Shown piece after piece: positions 8,098-17,371 of a stretch of DNA of 64,000 bases (its first letter is position 1; the number at the start of each line of letters is the position of its first letter). The DNA is taken from positions 3,125,716 through 3,189,715 of the forward strand of contig NZ_LIYD01000005.1 of assembly GCF_001278115.1 (NCBI RefSeq), given 5' to 3'. The translations under genes and the position numbers were made by a program. The notes under the pieces are model-generated. The model worked only from the letters and a program-made list of their open reading frames with translations. It did no database searches and was not told where the DNA came from. This DNA comes from Flavobacterium akiainvivens (GTDB taxonomy: Bacteria; Bacteroidota; Bacteroidia; Flavobacteriales; Flavobacteriaceae).

Positions 8098-10140
8098 ATG
8101 GCAGATAGCTTAAAAGTGTTTAACTTTGCTATCTTAATTCAAAAATTTTTGGCCGTGGGTCATAAACACCTCAACAAAGTAACCATGGGCGGGCTCCTTG
8201 TTACTTTGGGAATTATTTACGGAGATATAGGAACTTCTCCACTTTATACAATGAAAGCCATAATGGGTGAAAATGTACCCATTAACGAAGAAGTTGTACT
8301 TGGTGCCCTGAGCTGTATCTTCTGGACGCTTACCCTGCAAACCACCGTTAAATATGTATTGCTCACGCTACAGGCCGATAACAAAGGCGAAGGTGGTATT
8401 TTCTCGCTGTACACCCTTGTAAAGCGCCTTAAGAAAAAAGGGCTTATTGTACCGGCTATTATTGGCGGTTCTGCGCTGCTGGCCGATGGTATTATTACCC
8501 CCCCGGTATCGGTTTCCTCAGCTGTAGAAGGGCTTAAAATTTATAACCCTGTGTTAGACACCGTGCCTATTGTAATAGGCATACTGTTTGCCCTTTTCTT
8601 TATACAAAAATTTGGCACCAGCTTTCTGGGCAAGTTCTTTGGCCCCATGATGCTTACGTGGTTTGGCATGCTGGGTGTTTTGGGCGCCATTCACCTGGGC
8701 GATGACCTGGGCGTGTTTAAGGCGTTTAACCCGTATTATGCCTTTCACCTGCTTAGCATTCACCACGAGGGCTTTTATGTGCTGGGTTTTGTTTTCCTGT
8801 GTACTACAGGTGCCGAGGCGCTGTACAGCGATATGGGCCACTGCGGGCGCAGCAACATCCGCGTAAGCTGGATTTTTGTAAAGGCCATGCTGGTGCTTAA
8901 CTACTTTGGCCAGGGTGCTTTTTTAATAGACCACGCCGGTAAAACCCTGCACAACCTGGGTGCCGAAGGCGTTCCGGGCAACCCGTTTTACCTTATAATG
9001 CCCGATTGGTTCCTGCCGTTTGGTATTGCCATTGCCACCAGCGCTGCCGTTATAGCATCTCAGGCGTTAATAAGCGGCTCGTTTACACTTATTTCTGAAG
9101 CCATGCGCCTTAACTTCTGGCCTAAGGTATCGGTTAAATTCCCAACCGAAATGCGCGGCCAACTGTACATACCGTCAATAAACTGGCTGTTATTCCTTGG
9201 CTGTGTGTTTATTGTATGGCATTTTAAAGAATCAAGCGCTATGGAGGCGGCTTACGGCCTTGCCATTGTACTGTGTATGATTATGACTACATCGCTGCTG
9301 GGCTACTACATGGTTATGAAACGCTACAACCCGGCACTTATAATTGGCACCATCCTGGTATATTTTACTATAGAATTCTCCTTCCTGTGGGCTAACATAA
9401 GCAAGTTTCACGAAGGGGGCTATATATCGCTTATTATTGCCGGTTTGCTGGCCTTTACCATGTTTGTGTGGCATACAGCCAAGCGCATCCGCAGCGAGTA
9501 TACCGAGTTTACCAAGATAGACAACTACAAAACGGTACTTGCCGAACTGAGCAACGATACGTCTATCCCTAAATATGCCACCCACCTGGTGTATATGACC
9601 AATGCCCAGCTGGGCGACGAAATTGAATCAAAAATTATTTATTCAATATTGCAAAAGCGCCCTAAACGCGCTGATATTTACTGGTTTGTACACGTTAACG
9701 TGGTAGATGAGCCCTACCGTATGGACTACCGCGTGCGCGAAATTATGAAAGACGACGTTATACGGGTAGACTTTTACCTGGGCTTCCGCATACAGCCGCG
9801 CATAAACCTTATGTTTAAGCAGGTAGTGCGCGATATGGTTAAGAAAGGCGAAGTAGATATTACCAGCCGCTATGAGTCGCTTAACCGAAACAATGTAATA
9901 GGCGACTTTAAGTTTGTGCTTATAGAAAAGTTCCTGTCTTATGACAACGAGCTGCCGTGGTATGAAAGGATTATTCTTGACATATATTTTATGCTGAAGA
10001 AAGTGAGCCTTAGCGAAGGCCGCGCCTTTGGCCTTGACAGCAGTTCGGTTAAGGTAGAGCAGTTCCCTATAGTTATCCACCCGCCGGAGGATATAAGCCT
10101 TAACCGTATAGACGACCCCAACCACATAACGTATTCGTAA
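8098..10140 (+). CDS. kup: KUP family potassium uptake permease
   Basis: Inner-membrane K+/H+ symporter of the KUP/HAK family. The N-terminal signature IIYGDIGTSPLYT is near residue 40, about twelve hydrophobic helices cover residues 30-450, and the hydrophilic C-terminal domain of about 200 aa is cytoplasmic. The longest frame gives 680 aa, but the first 19-30 residues are doubtful. A perfect promoter box TAACTTTG lies inside the frame at 8121-8128, so a start at GTG 8155 or ATG 8188 is more likely, and both leave a family-like N-terminus. The ompA-like gene follows after 8 bp and may be co-transcribed. Confidence 0.93.
   Translation: MADSLKVFNFAILIQKFLAVGHKHLNKVTMGGLLVTLGIIYGDIGTSPLYTMKAIMGENVPINEEVVLGALSCIFWTLTLQTTVKYVLLTLQADNKGEGGIFSLYTLVKRLKKKGLIVPAIIGGSALLADGIITPPVSVSSAVEGLKIYNPVLDTVPIVIGILFALFFIQKFGTSFLGKFFGPMMLTWFGMLGVLGAIHLGDDLGVFKAFNPYYAFHLLSIHHEGFYVLGFVFLCTTGAEALYSDMGHCGRSNIRVSWIFVKAMLVLNYFGQGAFLIDHAGKTLHNLGAEGVPGNPFYLIMPDWFLPFGIAIATSAAVIASQALISGSFTLISEAMRLNFWPKVSVKFPTEMRGQLYIPSINWLLFLGCVFIVWHFKESSAMEAAYGLAIVLCMIMTTSLLGYYMVMKRYNPALIIGTILVYFTIEFSFLWANISKFHEGGYISLIIAGLLAFTMFVWHTAKRIRSEYTEFTKIDNYKTVLAELSNDTSIPKYATHLVYMTNAQLGDEIESKIIYSILQKRPKRADIYWFVHVNVVDEPYRMDYRVREIMKDDVIRVDFYLGFRIQPRINLMFKQVVRDMVKKGEVDITSRYESLNRNNVIGDFKFVLIEKFLSYDNELPWYERIILDIYFMLKKVSLSEGRAFGLDSSSVKVEQFPIVIHPPEDISLNRIDDPNHITYS
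8121..8128 (+). promoter_or_regulatory. Promoter -7 box (TAACTTTG) inside the 5' end of the kup frame
   Basis: Exact TAnnTTTG match. If used, transcription begins after the first ATG of the frame and the protein must start at 8155 or 8188. Confidence 0.5.
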
Positions 10141-10148
10141 TCAGTTTC

Positions 10149-10970
10149 ATGAAAAAACACCTGCTGCTTGCCCTCCTTTTTATACTGCCCCTGTGCCGCA
10201 CCATGGCGCAGGAAGAAACGGTTTTTTCGGTTTATTTTGAGTTTGATAAGTTCAACCTCGACCCCAAGCAGGGTGTTAACATGGTAAATTTTGTAAAGGC
10301 TATAGATACCAGCCGTATAGAAACCATACAGATTTTTGGCTATTGCGATGACCGCGGTAAAGACGAATACAACTTTAAGCTGTCTACAAACCGTGCCAAT
10401 ACCATTCGCGATACGCTTATAGCACGCGGCATTAAAAACAAGATTATTGTTACCATAGAGGGCAAAGGCCGCATTTTAATAGACGAAGATATTGAAGACG
10501 TTACCGAAGCCCGTTCTAAAAACCGCCGTGTAGACATACTGGTTAATTTTAAGCCAGCGCCGCCCATAAAACTGGAGCCGGGCTATTATAATGCCATTAA
10601 AAAAGACATGGTGGTGGGCGACCACATATACCTTGAAAATATTCTTTTTGAACGAGGCAGCAGCAAGCTTACGCCAAAATCGCGCCAGGAGCTTGAAAAA
10701 ATTGCCCGACTGCTGCAAAAATACAAGAACCTCAACTTTGAAATACAGGGGCATATATGCTGCACGCCCACCTTTCAAAAAGAGGCTATTGATAAAGATA
10801 CCCGCAAGCGCGAACTCTCTAAAAACCGCGCCTACACGGTATACAAATTCTTTATAAGCAAAAAAATAGGCCCCGAGCGCATGACCTACAAGGGCTATGG
10901 CAACACCGTGCCCCTTGGCAAAGGCAGCGAGTATGACCGCCGGGTAGAGCTGGTTATTACGAAAAACTGA
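10149..10970 (+). CDS. Protein with two tandem OmpA-like peptidoglycan-binding domains
   Basis: 273 aa with a signal peptide (cleavage likely after about residue 20, MAQE) and two OmpA C-terminal-like domains. Domain 1 spans about 25-135, with EFDKFNLD and the GYCDDRG...LSTNRA core. Domain 2 spans about 155-273, with ERGSSKLTPKS, GHICC and the ELSKNRAYTVY helix. OmpA domains bind diaminopimelate in peptidoglycan through Asp and Arg residues, which are visible in domain 1 (Asp and Arg of the core). Domain 2 carries a Cys-Cys pair in place of the usual Thr-Asp. There is no beta-barrel, so it is probably periplasmic. It lies 8 bp after kup. Confidence 0.85.
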   Translation: MKKHLLLALLFILPLCRTMAQEETVFSVYFEFDKFNLDPKQGVNMVNFVKAIDTSRIETIQIFGYCDDRGKDEYNFKLSTNRANTIRDTLIARGIKNKIIVTIEGKGRILIDEDIEDVTEARSKNRRVDILVNFKPAPPIKLEPGYYNAIKKDMVVGDHIYLENILFERGSSKLTPKSRQELEKIARLLQKYKNLNFEIQGHICCTPTFQKEAIDKDTRKRELSKNRAYTVYKFFISKKIGPERMTYKGYGNTVPLGKGSEYDRRVELVITKN

Positions 10971-11069
10971 TTTCAGATTTATGAATTAAGATTTCAGATT
11001 GAATTACAAGCCGAGCCGGTATGAGTGTAGCTCGAAAAATCTGAAATCTTAATTCATAAATCTGAAATC
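10969..11069. repeat. 32-bp perfect inverted repeat between convergent genes
   Basis: Arms 10969-11000 and 11038-11069 are exact reverse complements around a 37-nt loop. Each arm contains the 11-mer GATTTCAGATT twice. The right arm encodes the last six residues and stop of the GNAT gene. It probably serves as a bidirectional terminator. Confidence 0.9.
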
Positions 11070-11504
11070 CATCCTAATATGTGGTATATCATCCTCCAGA
11101 TACCCTTCCCCCTGCTGTACAAAACCATGGCCCTCATAAAACTTTTTAAGGTACAGCTGGGCTGATATGGTAATTTCTTTTGTGTTAAAATGTGTTTCTA
11201 CACCGGCAATAGCTGCTGTCATGAGGAGGTGGCCAAATTTGTGCGCACGATACTGCGGGCTTACTACTACCCTGCCTATTGAAGCGTTATCAAAGTAATA
11301 CCCGGGTGCAAAAAGGCGCGCATAAGCCACTATTTTGCTATCTATGGTGCCTATTAGGTGCAGTGCCTTATCATCTTTACCGTCTATATCCTGGTAAACG
11401 CAATTCTGTTCCACTACAAACACTTCGCTGCGCAGTTGCAACACTTGGTATACCTCAGCAGCAGAAAGTGCCGCAAATGGCTTTATTTTAAATATTGGGG
11501 TCAA
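11049..11504 (-). CDS. GNAT family N-acetyltransferase (ElaA-like)
   Basis: 151-aa acetyltransferase of the GNAT fold, closest in layout to ElaA. The N-terminal LRSEVFVVEQNCVYQDIDG is the ElaA signature region, and the acetyl-CoA-binding segment is VVSPQYRAHKFGHLL near residues 77-91. Substrate unknown. The C-terminal residues Asp-Phe-Arg-Phe-Met-Asn are encoded inside an inverted-repeat arm. The gene is followed upstream by a 38-bp gap to the DUF4837 gene on the same strand and may be the last gene of that operon. Confidence 0.87.
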   Translation of the reverse strand: MTPIFKIKPFAALSAAEVYQVLQLRSEVFVVEQNCVYQDIDGKDDKALHLIGTIDSKIVAYARLFAPGYYFDNASIGRVVVSPQYRAHKFGHLLMTAAIAGVETHFNTKEITISAQLYLKKFYEGHGFVQQGEGYLEDDIPHIRMDFRFMN

Positions 11505-11542
11505 TCGTAAATTGTTTAGTTGTTATTTTTGAAGTAAGCGGG

Positions 11543-12532
11543 TTACTTTACAAATGTAGCCGACTCAATAATGCTTTCAAGCTCCATAATCAGGTCGCGC
11601 TTAGGTGCCGATGGGCTGTAGATAAAGCCCTCAATTATCAGGTAGCAGTGGCGCTCATCATTGCGGATGGCATAGTTCATAAACACACCCTTCATAAAAT
11701 CATGAGACATTTCCCAGTTGCCACGGGTTTCAAAGGCGCGTTTATCGTTAAAGCTGGTGGTAAACATACTGGGCATATAAGATACCTCTGTAACCATGTA
11801 GGTGCCCGGTTCTTTGCCGTGTATGTATTTGCTGCCTATGCTGTCACGCATTTTAATAATGTTATTTATAAAATCGCGGTTGTGCTCAAGGGTTTCATAA
11901 GGCACGGTATACATAAGCAGGTTGGTATTACCCCCGCGTATTTCCTTCTTCAGCCAGGTAAAACTACCGTTAGAAAGCGCCCTTTTGTATGATAGGGGCA
12001 CGTTTATCTTAACGCCATAATTTTTTGCAAAGGCAAGCGTATCGCGCAGGCCTTCAGTTTTGTTGCGCTGTTGCGTTTCAGCAATTTCGGTCTTTTTAAT
12101 GGAGCGGATAATCTCATCGCCGTGCAGGCTGATAAGGTCCAGCAAATCAGTGGTACTCTTGCCCGAAATGGTAAATACATTCTGGGGCTTGCAGTAGCTG
12201 TTCTGGCGAAAGCCATAGGTGCGCTCGTCGTCTTTTTTTATGTAGATAATATTACGGCCGTTGCGCACATCTCCGGTAAAGGTTTCTTCACGGTACTGGT
12301 TAAGGGTAAAAAGCGGCTCTTCCTGCACCAGGCCCTCTACGGGTGCGGCCAGTTTTTTGCGCAGGCTGTCGCCCACCTCGCCGTTCCACATTACATCACT
12401 CACAATAATCGAAATCTCGTTGAGGTTACCCTGAGAGGCATCTGCGGCACCATCTGTGCCCTGGCAGGCGCCAAAAAGCAAAAGGGCCACTATTGCGGCC
12501 CCATATATTTTTATGTTTTTTGCTGTAAGCAT
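11543..12532 (-). CDS. DUF4837 family lipoprotein
   Basis: 329-aa lipoprotein: hydrophobic segment about 8-22 ending in the lipobox LFGAC (Cys23), then a soluble domain matching the DUF4837 family of Flavobacteriia in length and in segments such as NGRNIIYIKKDDE and the motif around YMPSMFTTSFNDKRAFETRG. Function unknown. The gene begins directly after the stop of the lytic transglycosylase gene (no gap), so the pair is almost certainly co-transcribed, which hints at a role at the cell wall. Confidence 0.8.
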   Translation of the reverse strand: MLTAKNIKIYGAAIVALLLFGACQGTDGAADASQGNLNEISIIVSDVMWNGEVGDSLRKKLAAPVEGLVQEEPLFTLNQYREETFTGDVRNGRNIIYIKKDDERTYGFRQNSYCKPQNVFTISGKSTTDLLDLISLHGDEIIRSIKKTEIAETQQRNKTEGLRDTLAFAKNYGVKINVPLSYKRALSNGSFTWLKKEIRGGNTNLLMYTVPYETLEHNRDFINNIIKMRDSIGSKYIHGKEPGTYMVTEVSYMPSMFTTSFNDKRAFETRGNWEMSHDFMKGVFMNYAIRNDERHCYLIIEGFIYSPSAPKRDLIMELESIIESATFVK

Positions 12533-14266
12533 TTAGTTTGTTTCTTCTACCTTAAGCTTCATGCCCGGGGTAATGCTGTTGCCGTTTATTTTGTTCCAGT
12601 TTTTAAGGTTTTCTACCGTAACACCCGGATGTTTTTTAGCAATGCTAAACAGTGAGTCGCCTTTTTGTACTATGTACATACGGGCATCTTCATACGTGCT
12701 GATGTCTTTTTGTTTTTTAACGATAGCCGGCTTGGCTTCAACAGCGGCAATAGCCTCTTCGGCCTCGGCTGTGTTAAGGGCAATGGCATCTTCAGTGTTG
12801 TCTTTATCGGCTGTTTTAGCTTTAGCGTCTTTAGCGGTTGTTTTGGTTTCAGGCTTTTTAGGCGCTTCGGCAATGGCTTCTTCTACAACCGGTTCAGTAA
12901 CGGTAATGGTTTTTACAATTTTAAGCTTTTGCCCCACCTGTATGTTGTTGCCCTTAATCTTGTTCCATTGCTTAAGCTCGGCAACACTAACGCCATATTT
13001 GTTAGATATAGCCCCAAGGTTATCGCCGCGCTTAACGGTATAGCTCTGAGTTTTGCTGTTTGTTTTCTTCTTAGACTTTTTAGACGGTGTTGTAGCGGCA
13101 TAAGCCTCTTCCCTTTCTGGTGCAGCCTTAAAGTATGGTTTTTCACGAAGATCTGCTTCGTGGTCTATGTAAGCATAAACAGCCGCCTCATTACTTACAA
13201 AAAGGCCCAGCTTATCTTTAGGCAGGCGCAGGTAGTGTGCCTTATCTGCCTGGTAAGGTATTACATCGAGCTTATAAATAGGGTTAAGGAACTGCAGTTG
13301 GCTAACCGGCACATCAAGCACGCTTGCTATTTGCTTAAACGACATTTGGCGCTTTACCATAACGGTATCGGTTTCAAAATACGTAAGCGGTGCCCTTTTT
13401 GCCTTTATGCCGTGCTCTTTTGCATATTCATAAATATACATTGTGGCAAGGAACGTAGGGTTGTAGGCCTGTGTTTCCTTTGGCAGGTTTTTGCGGATGT
13501 TCCAGTAGTTGCGGTATTCGCCGCTGCGGCGTATTGCTTTGGTAACGTTACCCGGGCCGGCGTTGTAAGACGCAAGCACAAGGTCCCAGTCGCCAAAAAT
13601 GTTATACAGGCTGCTAAGGTACTGGCATGCTGCCTCCGTAGCCTTGAGCGGGTCGCAACGTTCATCTACATAGCTGTTTACCTCAAGGTTGTACTGCTTG
13701 CCTGTTGGGTACATAAACTGCCACAGGCCGGTAGCACCCACATGGCTCTTGGCGCGCGGGTTAAGTGCACTTTCAATAACCGCAAGGTATTTTATTTCGA
13801 TAGGCACATTGTATTTGGCCAGGTACTCTTCAAACATAGGGAAGTAGTATTCTGATATTGCCATTAGCCTTTCATAACTCCTTGGGCGGTTTTTAAGATA
13901 AGCTTTTACAATGTTTTCCAGGCCTTTGTTGTACTCGATATGGAATGGCGAACGCGCGTCCATCTTTTCCAGCCTTTTTTTAAACAACTCTGTATTGAAA
14001 CTAAAATCGGCTACCTCATCATCAGGATTAATTTTGGCAAGGTCGCTTTGCATATCTGCAAACAGGTCTTCGTTGCCCATTTCTTTCATCCACAGGCTGT
14101 CTATACGAGCCATTTCAGGGTGGCGCACAAACGATGCCTTGATTGAATCAAGGTATGATAATTTAACTTCGGGTGCCGGTGCTACGGTTGCATCTGCGCT
14201 TTCCTGGGCAAAACCGGCCCATGATACAGCGGCAAAAACAAACGCCAATGTTCTTCTTTTATTCAT
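12533..14266 (-). CDS. Membrane-bound lytic murein transglycosylase D-like, with two LysM domains
   Basis: 577-aa secreted peptidoglycan lytic transglycosylase that cleaves the MurNAc-GlcNAc bond. It has a signal peptide (about 1-20, FAQE), an SLT catalytic domain about 150-290 with the catalytic Glu in AVIESALNP, then GATGLWQFM and ASYNAGPGN. LysM 1 lies about 404-450 (YTVKRGDNLGAISNKYG), followed by an Ala/Lys/Thr-rich linker of about 70 residues, and LysM 2 at the C-terminus (MYIVQKGDSLFSIAKK). The arrangement SLT-LysM-LysM is that of MltD. The DUF4837 gene abuts its stop codon. Confidence 0.92.
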   Translation of the reverse strand: MNKRRTLAFVFAAVSWAGFAQESADATVAPAPEVKLSYLDSIKASFVRHPEMARIDSLWMKEMGNEDLFADMQSDLAKINPDDEVADFSFNTELFKKRLEKMDARSPFHIEYNKGLENIVKAYLKNRPRSYERLMAISEYYFPMFEEYLAKYNVPIEIKYLAVIESALNPRAKSHVGATGLWQFMYPTGKQYNLEVNSYVDERCDPLKATEAACQYLSSLYNIFGDWDLVLASYNAGPGNVTKAIRRSGEYRNYWNIRKNLPKETQAYNPTFLATMYIYEYAKEHGIKAKRAPLTYFETDTVMVKRQMSFKQIASVLDVPVSQLQFLNPIYKLDVIPYQADKAHYLRLPKDKLGLFVSNEAAVYAYIDHEADLREKPYFKAAPEREEAYAATTPSKKSKKKTNSKTQSYTVKRGDNLGAISNKYGVSVAELKQWNKIKGNNIQVGQKLKIVKTITVTEPVVEEAIAEAPKKPETKTTAKDAKAKTADKDNTEDAIALNTAEAEEAIAAVEAKPAIVKKQKDISTYEDARMYIVQKGDSLFSIAKKHPGVTVENLKNWNKINGNSITPGMKLKVEETN

Positions 14267-14359
14267 AATTCACTCTTTGCGAGAAAGTTAATTATAACGT
14301 ATTGCAAAGCAACACTGATTGATAACTTAAAAAATGATAATGTATTGTAAACTTTAACA

Positions 14360-15547
14360 CTATCCCTGTATGGCAGCAATGCCGGGAAGTGTTTTTCCTT
14401 CAAGCATTTCAAGCATGGCGCCACCGCCGGTGCTTACATAGCTCATGCGCGGCTCAAGGCCAAACTGCTTAACTGCTGCTACAGAGTCGCCACCGCCTAC
14501 AAGCGAGAAAGCGCCTTTTTCTGTAGCCTCACCAATATACTCGCCAAGAGAAATTGTTCCTTTGGCAAAGTTTTCCATCTCAAACACGCCCAGTGGGCCG
14601 TTCCATAGTATTGTTTTGCTCTTAAGTATCACTTCTTTAAAGTTCTCAAGAGACTTAGGTCCTGCGTCAAGGCCCTGCCATCCGTCAGGAATCTGGTTAA
14701 CGTCTACCACCTGTGTGTTAGCGTCATTGCCAAATTTATCAGCCGCAATAACGTCTACCGGAATGTGTACCTCAACGTTATTTTCTTTCGCTTTTTTAAG
14801 GATATCAAGTGCCAGGTCAAGCTTGTCAAGCTCGCAGATAGAATCGCCCACGTTGCCGCCCTGTGCCTTGATAAACGTATAGGTCATACCACCGCCTATA
14901 ATCAGGTGGTCTACCTTGTCAAGAATGTTCTCGATAACGGTAATTTTGCTTGAAACCTTGCTGCCGCCAAGTACAGCGGTAACGGGGCTCTGGCTGTTTT
15001 TAAGCACTTTGTCAAGGCTGTCGATCTCCTTGGCAAGCAGTGTGCCAAATACTTTATTTTCAGGGAAATAATTTGCTATAATCGTTGTAGAAGCGTGTGC
15101 ACGGTGCGCGGTACCAAAGGCATCGTTAACATACACATCGCCCAGTTTAGCCAGTTTTTCGGCAAAAGCTTCATCGCCTGCTTCTTCCTCAGCGTAAAAA
15201 CGAAGGTTTTCTAAAAGCAGTACTTCGCCCGCTTTAAGGTTAGCTGCAGCTTCTTCAGCCTCAGCGCCTATGCAATCGTTAACAAACTTAACTTCAACAC
15301 CCAGTATTTCAGATGTTTTGGCTACAATATGCTTAAGGCTGTATTTTTCCTCTTTGCCTTTTGGGCGGCCCAGGTGGCTCATAAGGATAACGCTTCCGCC
15401 ATCTGCAAGAATTTTATCGATAGTAGGTTTAGCAGCTTCAATACGGGTAGTGTCGGTTACGTTAAATTGCTCATCCAGAGGCACGTTAAAATCAACACGG
15501 ATTATAGCTTTCTTACCGTTAAAATTAATGTCTTGCAGGGTTTTCAT
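14360..15547 (-). CDS. pgk: Phosphoglycerate kinase
   Basis: Cytoplasmic glycolytic enzyme (1,3-bisphosphoglycerate plus ADP to 3-phosphoglycerate plus ATP), 395 aa, full length. Substrate-binding motifs are visible: RVDFNVPLD near residue 18 and SHLGRPKG near 59. The nucleotide side has WNGPLGVFE and [11 protein letters not shown] near residue 350. A promoter with TTTG and TATATTTG boxes lies 39 nt or more upstream. The gene is separated by 93 bp from the downstream transglycosylase operon. Confidence 0.97.
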   Translation of the reverse strand: MKTLQDINFNGKKAIIRVDFNVPLDEQFNVTDTTRIEAAKPTIDKILADGGSVILMSHLGRPKGKEEKYSLKHIVAKTSEILGVEVKFVNDCIGAEAEEAAANLKAGEVLLLENLRFYAEEEAGDEAFAEKLAKLGDVYVNDAFGTAHRAHASTTIIANYFPENKVFGTLLAKEIDSLDKVLKNSQSPVTAVLGGSKVSSKITVIENILDKVDHLIIGGGMTYTFIKAQGGNVGDSICELDKLDLALDILKKAKENNVEVHIPVDVIAADKFGNDANTQVVDVNQIPDGWQGLDAGPKSLENFKEVILKSKTILWNGPLGVFEMENFAKGTISLGEYIGEATEKGAFSLVGGGDSVAAVKQFGLEPRMSYVSTGGGAMLEMLEGKTLPGIAAIQG

Positions 15548-15585
15548 AAAGTTTGTTTGTTGTTTTGCTTAAAATTGATGAAAGG

Positions 15586-15593
15586 CAAATATA
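15586..15593 (-). promoter_or_regulatory. Promoter for pgk (-7 TATATTTG; -33 TTTG at 15616-15619)
   Basis: Both Bacteroidota promoter elements are present on the minus strand, separated by 22 bp. The predicted leader is about 30 nt. The rest of the 284-bp spacer to the DUF3644 gene is AT-rich with no other clear element. Confidence 0.65.
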
Positions 15594-15831
15594 GGATTTA
15601 TTGTTAATAAAAAGCCAAATGAATGTTGACAAACATTTGTAAGCAACACGCAACTCTTTGTTTTACTGTATTTTAACACGGTGTTAAATTTACAATTTAG
15701 CAGCAAAAGGGTAGTTTTTTGTAATGAGATTTTTGGGGAAGGGAGGAAAGAAAACGTTTGAGGAAAATTTTATTCATTTTTTAAATGTGACGCGAAATTT
15801 GTTAAATTAGTGCATTGTTAATTCTCCTCAT

Positions 15832-17313
15832 ATGAAAAAAAGAAAACCTCCAATTGCCAAAAATCTGGTCAAGAATTCAATTTCAGGTATGTATTCCGCT
15901 ATTGAAATACATAATAAACCTACATTCTCATATAGATATGAAGTTGTTGTACTATTAATTTTAAACTCTTGGGAATTAGCATTAAAAGCTTACCTATATA
16001 AATTCCACAAAAAAATTAAATTATTCAATGAAGATGGCACTACAAAACAATTCGATAATTGCCTTAATAGTGCATCGCAACAGCTTGGTAAAGATTTCAA
16101 TCCAACAGTCGAAAATTTAAAAATATTGTATGGTTACCGAAACAAAGTAGCACATTTTTTTATTAAAGAATTAGATCCAATAATTTTCGCCTTGATAACG
16201 AAAAATATTGTATTTTACAGTTTGTTTATGAAAAATCAATTTAAAATTGATTTATCTAAACAAGCAGATCTCATACTTTTACCAATAGGCTTTCGCAAGC
16301 CGGTGTCACCTGTAGATTACATTTCGAATGAATCCCTTCTCAATAATTCTACAAACGAAGTTGTTGAGTTCATAAAAACAATTATTGATTCAACACGCAA
16401 ATTGAACAATGAAAATATAGATGATACAGTGTTTATTGACTTTAAAATGAATTTGACAAATATTAATAGACTTAAAAATGCAGATATAATAGCTGGAATT
16501 GACAATAGTAAATCAAATCAGTTAGTAATATCTACTAAAAAAGAGTTTGAAAATGTTATTATCTCCAAGAATAGTAGTAGCTTAACTGTGTCCCGTAATG
16601 AGTCTGAAACTCATGGAAAAGCATTTTATGAAGAATTACAAGATGGTATTTTCGATGAGATCAATAACATAGTGGATGTAAACAACATTTTGTCAAAAGA
16701 TAAATCAAAATTCATTTTAGGTGATCATCTATATTTTAGAATCTATTCCGAGAGACAGCATGTCAAATACACAATAGAATCATTTGACTTATTCACAAAA
16801 ACTGCTCTTATACAGTCAAATAATTTACCTTTTTTATATTGGTTTACAAAATTACCACCTAAAAATGCAATTGACATTTTAATAGAAGTATGTTCAGATG
16901 GCAAAGCACAAAAGATGCTGAATTTAATCAAAATAATAATTCTACTTGGTGAGGAAGCAATAACTTTATTTGATGATTTCTTTAATTTTAAATTTAAGGG
17001 TCAATCACAAAAACCAAATTATTTTTACACTTATTCGGACATGGTTAAAAGCAAGCAATCAAACCCAATTTTTAGATGCCTTAAAGCGACTGATAATAAA
17101 GCTCTTTGCGACAAAACATATATTGATTTTTTTAATGACGATAGGCTTGCAAAAAAAACGCTTTCTAATAAATGCTTACTTCAATTTCATGGAGAAAAAC
17201 TAAATGCTGCGATAAGAGAACTTGACTACATTTCCTATGGCGATTTAATCATAAATAACAAAAATCTTATCGCTGAGTTAAAAAGTAGAGATATCAAATC
17301 TATAATTAAATAA
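15832..17313 (+). CDS. DUF3644 domain-containing protein, AT-rich (candidate defence gene)
   Basis: 493 aa. Residues about 1-115 resemble the DUF3644 domain: a helical segment with LILNSWELALKAYLYKFH and a later KILYGYRNKVAHFF, a pattern of HEPN-like helical folds with an R-x4-H motif (RNKVAH). The remaining 370 residues, rich in Asn, Lys and Ile, are not recognised. The gene is far more AT-rich than pgk and holB on either side, suggesting horizontal acquisition as a single-gene insertion. DUF3644 proteins are often found near defence genes and the R-x4-6-H motif marks RNases in HEPN families; a nuclease or abortive-infection role is inference only. Confidence 0.7.
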   Translation: MKKRKPPIAKNLVKNSISGMYSAIEIHNKPTFSYRYEVVVLLILNSWELALKAYLYKFHKKIKLFNEDGTTKQFDNCLNSASQQLGKDFNPTVENLKILYGYRNKVAHFFIKELDPIIFALITKNIVFYSLFMKNQFKIDLSKQADLILLPIGFRKPVSPVDYISNESLLNNSTNEVVEFIKTIIDSTRKLNNENIDDTVFIDFKMNLTNINRLKNADIIAGIDNSKSNQLVISTKKEFENVIISKNSSSLTVSRNESETHGKAFYEELQDGIFDEINNIVDVNNILSKDKSKFILGDHLYFRIYSERQHVKYTIESFDLFTKTALIQSNNLPFLYWFTKLPPKNAIDILIEVCSDGKAQKMLNLIKIIILLGEEAITLFDDFFNFKFKGQSQKPNYFYTYSDMVKSKQSNPIFRCLKATDNKALCDKTYIDFFNDDRLAKKTLSNKCLLQFHGEKLNAAIRELDYISYGDLIINNKNLIAELKSRDIKSIIK

Positions 17314-17359
17314 ACCTAATACTACAACTTAGCGCTTAAACTCCTAAAAAACTTTCTCC

Positions 17360-17367
17360 TATCTTTG
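17360..17367 (+). promoter_or_regulatory. Promoter -7 box (TATCTTTG) for holB
   Basis: Exact TAnnTTTG match ending 4 nt before the ATG, the same spacing as at rnpA, so the mRNA may be leaderless. Confidence 0.55.
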
Positions 17368-17371
17368 CTCT

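Noticed and set aside
12665..13855. Long open frame of 396 aa on the plus strand
   Set aside because: It is antisense to the lytic transglycosylase gene, has no family-like motif, and its composition (Cys/Phe/Val-rich) is a shadow of the real frame.
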